From positions 1 to 5,439 of the forward strand of contig JAOZLK010000343.1 in assembly GCA_029934875.1 (NCBI GenBank): 5,439 bases of DNA. The letters are read 5' to 3'. The DNA is from Bacteroidales bacterium. Its GTDB lineage: Bacteria > Bacteroidota > Bacteroidia > Bacteroidales > GCA-2748055. Under the pieces are notes generated by a model. The model was not told where the DNA came from. It saw only the letters and a list, made by a program, of their open reading frames with translations, and did no database searches. Numbering within the stretch: position 1 is the stretch's first letter; each line of letters opens with the position of its first letter. Shown here piece by piece: positions 1 through 5,135 of this stretch. The position numbers and the translations under genes are program-made.

Positions 1-1220
1 TTGTTCCGGCATCGCTTGTTCACAACTGGATGAAGGAATGCATGCGCTTTGCTCCGGGGTTTAAGGTTTTTGCACATGTAGGAATGCAGCGGAACAGAGA
101 ACTCTCCAATTTTGGATATTACGATGTATTTGTATCCACCTACCATACGGTTCGCCAGGACATCGAGCAGCTCTCAAAACACCATTTTCATTATGTAATT
201 CTGGATGAGAGTCAAACCATTAAGAATCCCACCTCGAAACTTTACCAGGCCATTATAGACCTTGATTCTGACCACAGAATTGTCTTAACAGGAACTCCCA
301 TAGAAAATTCTCTGACCGATCTGTGGGCACAAATTAATTTTGTTAATCCTGGTTTGCTGGGAACACTGAGCTTTTTTAAAAAGGGTTTCGTTTACCCCAT
401 CGAACGAAAAAAAGATGAGCAGCGGGAGGAGAAGCTGAAAGACTTGATCAAGCCTTTTATTTTGAGACGTACAAAGCAGGAGGTGGCCCAGGATTTACCC
501 CCGGTTACCGAGCAGGTACGCTATTGCAGTATGTCTGAATCTCAGCGAAGGATTTACGAAGAGGAGAAGTCTCTTGTCCGAAACTCCATTCTTGAGAATC
601 TTGAGGAGGAGGGTATTGGATCTTCGTCCATAATGGTGCTCCAGGCGCTGACTCGCTTAAGGCAGATTGCCAATCATCCGGATATGATGGAAGATCATAG
701 CGGTATAGATTCAGGGAAATTTGATGAAGTTTGCAGAGATGTTGAGAGTGTTGTATCGGAAGGTCACAAGGTGCTTATGTTCTCCTCATTTGTGAAACAT
801 CTTGAGCTGTTCAGGCTGCATTTCGAATCGTTGGGGATCAGCTATGCCTGGCTGACGGGTTCCCAGACTCAGGAACAACGTAAGGAGGCGGTGCAGACTT
901 TTCAGAAAAAGAAGAATTGCCCCCTCTTCCTAATTTCCCTTAAGGCTGGTGGAGTTGGATTGAATCTGACTGCAGCAGATTATGTATTCATTCTTGATCC
1001 CTGGTGGAATCCTGCGGCTGAGTTGCAGGCACTGAGCAGGGCCCACCGGATTGGTCAGGAAAAACGTGTTTTTGTGTACAGGTTTATCTCCAGTGATACC
1101 ATCGAGGAGAAAATTCAACGTTTACAAATTCGGAAAAAGGAACTGGCTGAGACCTTTGTAAGCTCCAGTAATCCTCTCAGTGATCTCTCCCAGAAAGAAG
1201 TCCTGGAGTTATTCAGCTAA
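1..1220 (+). CDS. SNF2/SWI2-family helicase-like ATPase, C-terminal part (5' end outside window)
   Basis: This is the final ~405 codons of a DEAD-like superfamily 2 DNA-translocating ATPase; the reading frame is open from base 3, so the ATG at 30 is internal. Numbering from that Met: the residues just before it (VPASLVHNW) are SNF2 motif Ia, DESQ at 59-62 is the Walker B/DEAH-type motif II, LTGTPIENS at 86-94 is motif III, and FILRRTKQEV at 143-152 is the conserved start of the second lobe. The helicase C-terminal domain follows with VLMFSSF (248-254, motif IV), LKAGGVGLNLTAA (304-316, motif V) and QALSRAHRIGQ (333-343, motif VI with its arginine fingers). The Walker A lysine and any N-terminal SWIM zinc finger would lie upstream and cannot be seen. 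Bacterial members of this family are proposed to act in DNA remodelling or transcription recycling; the actual substrate is unknown. It appears intact up to the stop at 1218-1220. Confidence 0.95.
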   Translation, partial: VPASLVHNWMKECMRFAPGFKVFAHVGMQRNRELSNFGYYDVFVSTYHTVRQDIEQLSKHHFHYVILDESQTIKNPTSKLYQAIIDLDSDHRIVLTGTPIENSLTDLWAQINFVNPGLLGTLSFFKKGFVYPIERKKDEQREEKLKDLIKPFILRRTKQEVAQDLPPVTEQVRYCSMSESQRRIYEEEKSLVRNSILENLEEEGIGSSSIMVLQALTRLRQIANHPDMMEDHSGIDSGKFDEVCRDVESVVSEGHKVLMFSSFVKHLELFRLHFESLGISYAWLTGSQTQEQRKEAVQTFQKKKNCPLFLISLKAGGVGLNLTAADYVFILDPWWNPAAELQALSRAHRIGQEKRVFVYRFISSDTIEEKIQRLQIRKKELAETFVSSSNPLSDLSQKEVLELFS

Positions 1221-1227
1221 AAGATTT

Positions 1228-1845
1228 TCAAAATCGGTAACTTATCATAGCAAGTGCCCCTCCGCTAAGGGGAGCAAGACCAAAATTCCATGCTGCAGGT
1301 GGGCCGGCCTCCATTGTCCTTGCCGTTTTGGCCCGGGCAAAGGCGTAGGTGGTCATGGCAATGATACTGGCGGAACCAAGGACGCCGCTTGCAATCATCA
1401 AGGGCACGTTGGCTCCCCAATCGGTTGTATAAGAGTACATGGCTAAACTTGTAGGAATAATTGACAGGGCATAGAGGGTCCAGGCCAGTTTAGCCCTGGG
1501 ATGTAAGAGCTCTTTTGAGATATCTACCGATCGCCCCCCCATAAAAATGACAGGAGGTGCAGCAAGGATCAGTACCGTTGCTGGGATGCCAAAATAGCCG
1601 GCATTATATTCGCTTACAAGGCCCGATATAAGGGTCAGAACCAATACGGATGGCGCAGTAACATAGCCTATCCCCACTGCCTCATCAGCCCAGCCAGTTG
1701 ACAGGGAGTATTTTATTGTAGTGTCCTGGACAGGCATATCCTGGCCTTTCAAATTTATTGACGCACAAAAAACCGCTGACAGAAGTAAGGCCCTGAGGAT
1801 CCAATTTTGATTCATGGTGTTGACAATATAGAAAAATTTCATCAT
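1228..1845 (-). CDS. Unrecognised small membrane protein with N-terminal signal-like segment
   Basis: I do not recognise a family. The 205-residue product begins with a hydrophobic segment (about 15-29) followed by NLKGQ at 31-35, which looks like a Bacteroidota type I signal peptide. Four further hydrophobic stretches follow at about 60-78, 87-104, 117-138 and 145-168, so a polytopic inner-membrane protein is likely. The C-terminus ends in phenylalanine after a short alternating stretch (ALAMISYRF), somewhat like an outer-membrane strand, but the helical hydrophobic segments argue against a barrel. The start is uncertain: an AAAGG lies immediately before ATG 1845, only 3 bases from the second ATG at 1842, while Met11 at 1815 gives a more typical 25-residue signal peptide but has no ribosome binding site. 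The gene converges on the SNF2 gene (7 bases between stops) and diverges from arfB (19 bases between starts). Confidence 0.7.
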   Translation of the reverse strand: MMKFFYIVNTMNQNWILRALLLSAVFCASINLKGQDMPVQDTTIKYSLSTGWADEAVGIGYVTAPSVLVLTLISGLVSEYNAGYFGIPATVLILAAPPVIFMGGRSVDISKELLHPRAKLAWTLYALSIIPTSLAMYSYTTDWGANVPLMIASGVLGSASIIAMTTYAFARAKTARTMEAGPPAAWNFGLAPLSGGALAMISYRF

Positions 1846-1864
1846 CCTTTTATACCTTTAGTCC

Positions 1865-2266
1865 ATGAACGATTGTTTGAGAGGAGAGGTGAGCTACCGG
1901 ACCAGCAGATCGTCCGGTCCCGGGGGGCAACACGTAAATAAGGCAGAATCGAGGGTGGAGCTTATTTGGAATCCCCTGGACTCTTCATGCCTGGATAATC
2001 GTCAAAAAGCAAGGATCATGATAAATCTGGGAAATCGCCTGACGGAGAAAGGTGAGTTGATTCTTGCTTCGGAGAAATACAGGTCACAGTACAGGAATAA
2101 GGAGGATGTTGTGGATCGCTTCCTGAGGCTGGTAAGCACTGCTTTGATTCCGCCTAAAAAGAGATCGCCCACCCGGCCCACCCGTGCGAGCAGGGAGAAG
2201 AGAATTAAACAGAAGAAGATTCGAGGAGAAATCAAAAGAAGCAGAAGGGACCGTCCCACTGAATAA
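1865..2266 (+). CDS. arfB: Peptidyl-tRNA hydrolase ArfB (ribosome rescue, YaeJ/ICT1 family)
   Basis: The product is a 133-residue class I release-factor-like hydrolase that frees peptides from tRNA on ribosomes stalled without a stop codon. The catalytic GGQ is at residues 20-22 within SSGPGGQHVNKAES, the signature of the RF-1 peptidyl-hydrolase domain. The domain is followed by a strongly basic tail (about 98-131, rich in Lys and Arg), which in ArfB and ICT1 inserts into the empty mRNA channel. Length is close to the ~140 residues usual for the family, and there is no stop-codon recognition domain, which excludes RF1 or RF2. There is no clear Shine-Dalgarno sequence before ATG 1865, as is common in Bacteroidota. 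It appears monocistronic: the upstream neighbour is divergent and a terminator-like hairpin begins just after the stop. Confidence 0.93.
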   Translation: MNDCLRGEVSYRTSRSSGPGGQHVNKAESRVELIWNPLDSSCLDNRQKARIMINLGNRLTEKGELILASEKYRSQYRNKEDVVDRFLRLVSTALIPPKKRSPTRPTRASREKRIKQKKIRGEIKRSRRDRPTE

Positions 2267-2269
2267 AAA

Positions 2270-2296
2270 AAGGAGCTATCCCAGAAGACGCTCCTT
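2270..2296. terminator. Hairpin terminator overlapping the end of arfB, probably bidirectional
   Basis: AAGGAGC (2270-2276) pairs perfectly with GCTCCTT (2290-2296) around a 13-base loop. Read on the minus strand the stem is followed by five further T residues (2269-2265), a good intrinsic terminator for transcripts from the oxidoreductase operon. On the plus strand it is followed by ATTCAATT, a weaker U-tract that could still serve arfB. The A-run supplying the minus-strand U-tract overlaps the arfB stop codon. Confidence 0.65.
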
Positions 2297-2305
2297 ATTC
2301 AATTA

Positions 2306-2338
2306 AAAGGGATGCTTATGACGAATAAGCATCCCTTT
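2306..2338. terminator. Perfect 14-bp hairpin between convergent genes, bidirectional terminator
   Basis: Bases 2306-2319 and 2325-2338 form a perfect 14-bp inverted repeat with a five-base loop (GACGA). On the minus strand it lies 11 bases after the stop of the catalytic subunit gene and runs into TTTTAATT, so it is the first terminator met by that operon. On the plus strand it is the second hairpin downstream of arfB and ends in CCCTTTGAA, a short U-tract. Confidence 0.8.
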
Positions 2339-2349
2339 GAAACAGTGGT

Positions 2350-3978
2350 TTATTCGCTGGCCGGAACCAGGTCTTTATTTTTATTCTTCACAGGAGAGAA
2401 AATACCGATCACCCCATTCACTCCAACACTCATTACAATGTTGAAGAAGAAGGCAAGGAATCCTATCAGTAGGAGTCCCCCGCAAACCAGGGCCAGAATC
2501 ATATAAAGGTCAAACTCTCCATCAAAGTACAGGGTTCTGCGGAGCATTCCTTTCAAACCGGCCATTCCCATAAAGGCACCCATACCTATACCCCCAATGA
2601 GGTGGGTCCAGAAGTGGAGGTTCGCCAGCTTCTGACTGTAGAGCTTTGCCCCATTGGTGAGAATTGGGAAGAGGAGATAGATGGCCGCATAGAGCGTCAT
2701 GGTCAGGCCAATAAGAATAGCCACATGAACGTGGGGTCCAATAATCCACTGGGTATTATGGAGGATACGGTTCAGCCCCACATCGGCTTGCATGATCCCT
2801 GCCGGAACGGCCAGTGCAAACCCAAGAAGTCCTCCCAGAAGGAATTTCAGCTCATTGGTCATTTTCAGTGGTCGTGCTGCCCAGAGTGTGGCCAGGGTAA
2901 TGAAGAAGGCCAGTCCCTGTGTGATCAGTTCAAAGGCAGTAACCATCTCACCCGACAGAACCTTAAGGATTCCGGGTTGAGCCTGGTCAGAAAGCAGGTG
3001 GTGCGACCAGACGGTCCACGATACTACCAGTTCCAGTAAGAGAGCAGCTCTGGCTATGTTCTGCATAAATAGTTTCTTTCCGGTTATCATGGTGGCCAGA
3101 AGATACCAGGTACCTGCCACAAAAATCAGCACCAGTCCGTCGGCAATCAGGTCAAGCCCCCACCAGAACCAGTTCTTATACAGCAAGGCATCCACAGCAG
3201 TATTACTCAGGTCCTTTCCTAAAATGGCGGCTACCATAAATACCAGAATAAGCACGCCGGTGAACAAAATAATCCCTGCGTTCAGTGCCATATCCACAGT
3301 GCCTCGTGCGATGGCTGCTACAGGAAGGGAAACCAGGTGTTCTTTCTGCTTCTCCTTTTTCTTGAGCAGGTTGAAAAAACCTGCAGTACCCAGGGCTGAA
3401 CCAAGTAACTTTCCTGCGGGTTGTTTCTCCCAGCCTTCCGGGGTGTACATGATGGTCTTGAAAATATTGATAACGAAGAATATTGACCCCACCATTACAA
3501 GCGCAATACCGAGAATGAAAATTGCACCACCTACCGGACTAAATTGGTTGAAGTCGGCGGGCAGGGGCCAGTAGAGTGTGTATAGCGGAGCATAATGAGA
3601 GATAAAACCGGCCAGCCAGAAGATGAAAGTTCCTGCAGTAATCAGGATGAAGTTCCAGTGCGCCAGCTTCATACTGTACAGTGGCTTTTTCATAAGGTAG
3701 GGGACCAGAAAAAGAAAGGCTCCCATGACTATAAGGTAGGTGGATCCAAAGATCCCCACCAGAGGGTGGGCTGTGAGGATGGCGAAAAACTGCTCTTTGG
3801 AGATCATAGGGATCTGCTCAACCTCGTAAACTCGCATTATCATTCCTTCGACGAGGACAAAGAGGTAATATACCAGGCCTACCACTACAAAGCGGAGGGT
3901 AAGTTTTTGCATGGCGGTAAGGGATTCAGCTTTGAATAAACCCTGCTCGCCTTTCATAAGTGTAGATATAAATGACAT
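2350..3978 (-). CDS. Heme-copper oxidase superfamily subunit I, non-canonical NO-reductase-like (B-family derived)
   Basis: This 542-residue, ~12-helix protein is a catalytic subunit of the heme-copper oxidase/nitric oxide reductase superfamily in the inner membrane. H71 (helix II) and H418 (helix X) are the expected low-spin heme ligands and H416 the high-spin heme ligand, in HNTQW...GPHVH. H326-H327 (WSHHLLSD, helix VII) are two of the three ligands of the active-site metal. HNT/HxH and the late RR pair (R480-R481) resemble ba3-type B-family oxidases. In helix VI the family pattern FWW-x-x-H-x-x-x-Y reads FWW-G-L-D-L-I-A-D: the CuB histidine is D276 and the cross-linked tyrosine is D280. 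Carboxylate ligands in place of histidine are a hallmark of NO reductases with FeB, so NO reduction to N2O is the preferred inference. The glutamate-rich signature of cNOR/qNOR is not evident. A Lys-rich cytoplasmic loop lies at about 173-227. The gene is 29 bases downstream of its subunit II partner. NO reductase function is inferred, not shown; a degenerate oxidase is the alternative. Confidence 0.85.
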   Translation of the reverse strand: MSFISTLMKGEQGLFKAESLTAMQKLTLRFVVVGLVYYLFVLVEGMIMRVYEVEQIPMISKEQFFAILTAHPLVGIFGSTYLIVMGAFLFLVPYLMKKPLYSMKLAHWNFILITAGTFIFWLAGFISHYAPLYTLYWPLPADFNQFSPVGGAIFILGIALVMVGSIFFVINIFKTIMYTPEGWEKQPAGKLLGSALGTAGFFNLLKKKEKQKEHLVSLPVAAIARGTVDMALNAGIILFTGVLILVFMVAAILGKDLSNTAVDALLYKNWFWWGLDLIADGLVLIFVAGTWYLLATMITGKKLFMQNIARAALLLELVVSWTVWSHHLLSDQAQPGILKVLSGEMVTAFELITQGLAFFITLATLWAARPLKMTNELKFLLGGLLGFALAVPAGIMQADVGLNRILHNTQWIIGPHVHVAILIGLTMTLYAAIYLLFPILTNGAKLYSQKLANLHFWTHLIGGIGMGAFMGMAGLKGMLRRTLYFDGEFDLYMILALVCGGLLLIGFLAFFFNIVMSVGVNGVIGIFSPVKNKNKDLVPASE

Positions 3979-4007
3979 GTTGTGTTTTTTTTGGTGAACA
4001 ATTGCGT

Positions 4008-4571
4008 TTATTCAGTGCCGGAACCGGAAGGAAGCACCACTACTACATTCTCTAGAACCATGGCCACACCTTTGGGTCCGGAATATTCGGTTGACCGGAT
4101 GGTATAGTTCCCCGGTGTCAGAAATTTCCAGAGTATGTCATTTCGGTGGCCAGGGACAACCTGCATTTGGAAAACCATGGACTGATCTTCCCGAAAAATC
4201 CCAAAACCATAGGTTAGATCATGCGATGTCACATCGAATTCTACAATTTCGCCCACCTCCATAATCAGTTTATCTGAGGGAAGTATAAATTCATGATTGG
4301 CAACATCGATGGCGAAGGATCTGTCAGCGGTAATCTCATGGCGATTTAAATCCATCTCTGCCCAGGGAATTGTATTATAGGTAATAATATGAAGAGAGAC
4401 ACCCAGCAGGGTCAGAAAACCTACAAAGGTGAAGAACAGTGCCGGTTTGACTTTGCTTTTACCCGGTCTTGTTACACGGAGCGCGAACCAGGCCATCACC
4501 AGCATGATGACCACGGTATAACAGGTGTAAGCAATCGTTTGTCCTTTTAGGACGAGAGCGGAATCAACCAT
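4008..4571 (-). CDS. Cytochrome c oxidase subunit II-like cupredoxin protein lacking the CuA site
   Basis: This 187-residue partner of the subunit I gene has two predicted membrane helices (about 12-32 and 44-65) followed by a periplasmic cupredoxin domain (about 85-180). In canonical subunit II, CuA is bound by a first His and by C-x3-C-x3-H-x2-M. Here the first His is present (H117 in TSHDLTYGF), but the cluster reads S160-x3-S164-x3-G168-x2-M171 with exact family spacing: both cysteines are serine and the second histidine is glycine. The domain therefore should not bind CuA, as in quinol oxidase subunit II. It probably stabilises the complex or docks a different donor. It is transcribed before the catalytic subunit and follows the Rrf2 gene by 72 bases. 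No Shine-Dalgarno sequence is obvious. Assignment to the subunit II superfamily is firm; the electron donor is unknown. Confidence 0.85.
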   Translation of the reverse strand: MVDSALVLKGQTIAYTCYTVVIMLVMAWFALRVTRPGKSKVKPALFFTFVGFLTLLGVSLHIITYNTIPWAEMDLNRHEITADRSFAIDVANHEFILPSDKLIMEVGEIVEFDVTSHDLTYGFGIFREDQSMVFQMQVVPGHRNDILWKFLTPGNYTIRSTEYSGPKGVAMVLENVVVVLPSGSGTE

Positions 4572-4610
4572 GTGATCTTAGTTTTAGTTTGGTTAGTGAA
4601 AAATGATATC

Positions 4611-4618
4611 CCAATATA
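4611..4618 (-). promoter_or_regulatory. Possible -7 promoter element for the two-gene oxidoreductase operon
   Basis: On the minus strand TATATTGG matches the Bacteroidota -7 consensus TAnnTTTG at all but one fixed position. A GTTG at 4643-4640 lies 21 bases upstream, within the usual spacing for the -33 TTTG element. A start site about 7 bases downstream would leave a ~30-base leader before ATG 4571. The surrounding 72-base gap is AT-rich and is the only non-coding space upstream of these genes. This is weak pattern evidence only. Confidence 0.35.
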
Positions 4619-4643
4619 GCATATAATTATAAAAAAAATCAAC

Positions 4644-5048
4644 TCATTTTCCAGCTTTCCTTAATTGATCCAAGCTAGTGGTGTCCAGCACCTTAAGGAT
4701 ATTAGCCCTGGTTTCCACCCATACCTCATGCATGGCACAAGTGTGATTGAAAGGGCATTTTTTAAAGCCCATAATACATGTGCCCAATACATTAAGGCCT
4801 TCCGTTGAGTCAATTATATCTGCCAGATATATCTGATCAGCAGTTTTCTGCAATTGGTATCCACCGTTGCGACCCTGGGTGCTGAGGATGAAACCACTTT
4901 TGGATAGCTTGGTCAGCAATTGCCTCAGATAAGGCCATGGGATTTCCAGCTCCACATTTAATTTCTTTGCGGAAAATTTCTCGCTTTCGTGATCAGCAAG
5001 AAAACTGAGAACGGAAAGCGCGTAGGATGTGGTTTTACTAAAATTCAT
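4644..5048 (-). CDS. Rrf2-family Fe-S-type transcriptional regulator (NsrR/IscR-like)
   Basis: This 134-residue protein is a winged-helix regulator of the Rrf2 family, typically a dimeric repressor sensing NO, redox or iron-sulfur status. The helix-turn-helix occupies about residues 25-53 and the wing is QGRNGGYQL (58-66), the family's conserved G..GGY turn. C91, C98 and C104 form the cluster motif C-x6-C-x5-C, followed by H107; the C98, C104 and H107 positions match IscR, which uses three Cys and one His to bind [2Fe-2S]. The residue aligning with the Asp8 cluster ligand of NsrR is Ser8. So the cluster chemistry looks IscR-like, while the position immediately upstream of an NO-reductase-like operon suggests an NsrR-like role. 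It may be cotranscribed with the downstream genes or drive them from a separate promoter. No Shine-Dalgarno sequence is visible before ATG 5048. Confidence 0.88.
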   Translation of the reverse strand: MNFSKTTSYALSVLSFLADHESEKFSAKKLNVELEIPWPYLRQLLTKLSKSGFILSTQGRNGGYQLQKTADQIYLADIIDSTEGLNVLGTCIMGFKKCPFNHTCAMHEVWVETRANILKVLDTTSLDQLRKAGK

Positions 5049-5064
5049 ATCTGCTGATTCAGAT
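5049..5064. promoter_or_regulatory. Possible operator: nested inverted repeats abutting the Rrf2 start codon
   Basis: ATCTG (5049-5053) and CAGAT (5060-5064) are perfect inverted arms, and CTGATTCAG (5054-5062) is an overlapping near-perfect dyad. They lie directly against the Rrf2 start codon, just downstream of a weak minus-strand -7-like TAATTTCG (5073-5066), where an autorepressor could bind. No known Rrf2 box was recognised, so this is a candidate only. Confidence 0.25.
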
Positions 5065-5102
5065 GCGAAATTAATAATTCCTGTAATATGTTGATGTTCT
5101 TA

Positions 5103-5131
5103 CATGTTTATCTTTGTGAGAACGAAACATG
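5103..5131 (+). promoter_or_regulatory. Glycosyltransferase promoter: TAnnTTTG element inside an inverted repeat
   Basis: TATCTTTG at 5109-5116 is an exact match to the Bacteroidota -7 element TAnnTTTG; a TTG at 5091-5093 lies 15 bases upstream, shorter than the usual -33 spacing. Transcription would start near 5122, giving a leader of roughly 14 bases before ATG 5136. The element sits in a perfect inverted repeat, CATGTTT (5103-5109) and AAACATG (5125-5131), with a 15-base spacer, so the arms are about two helical turns apart and could form an operator over the start site. Confidence 0.5.
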
Positions 5132-5135
5132 ATCC

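Noticed and set aside
1257..1272. CCCCT/AGGGG hairpin downstream of the SNF2 gene as a terminator
   Set aside because: The stem is only 5 bp, no T-run follows, and it lies inside the coding region of the opposite gene.
1757..1771. Lipoprotein signal in the membrane protein (SAVFC)
   Set aside because: The residues before Cys27 (A-V-F-C) do not fit the L-[AST]-[GA]-C lipobox; a type I signal or anchor is more likely.
2002..2259. Minus-strand frame opposite arfB
   Set aside because: It is the complement of the conserved ArfB coding sequence and shows no motif of its own.
1865..2266. Peptide chain release factor RF1 or RF2 fragment
   Set aside because: The GGQ motif is near the N-terminus and is followed by a basic tail in a complete 133-residue frame; that is the ArfB layout, not a truncated release factor.
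2312..2506. Small plus-strand gene starting in the intergenic hairpin
   Set aside because: Its start codons lie at the terminator stem and most of it is antisense to the catalytic subunit gene; no domain or ribosome binding site supports it.
2602..3939. Several plus-strand open frames across the catalytic subunit gene
   Set aside because: They are antisense to a well-supported membrane protein, have low-complexity or arbitrary composition and match no family.
2350..3978. Classical cNOR (NorB) or single-chain qNOR
   Set aside because: The sequence follows B-family oxidase motifs (HNT...HxH, RR pair), lacks the fused N-terminal quinol domain of qNOR, has no norC partner and pairs with a subunit II cupredoxin.
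2350..4571. Ordinary ba3- or cbb3-type oxygen-reducing cytochrome c oxidase
   Set aside because: The helix VI CuB histidine and tyrosine are both aspartate and the CuA cysteines are both serine, so neither oxygen chemistry nor CuA electron entry is expected.
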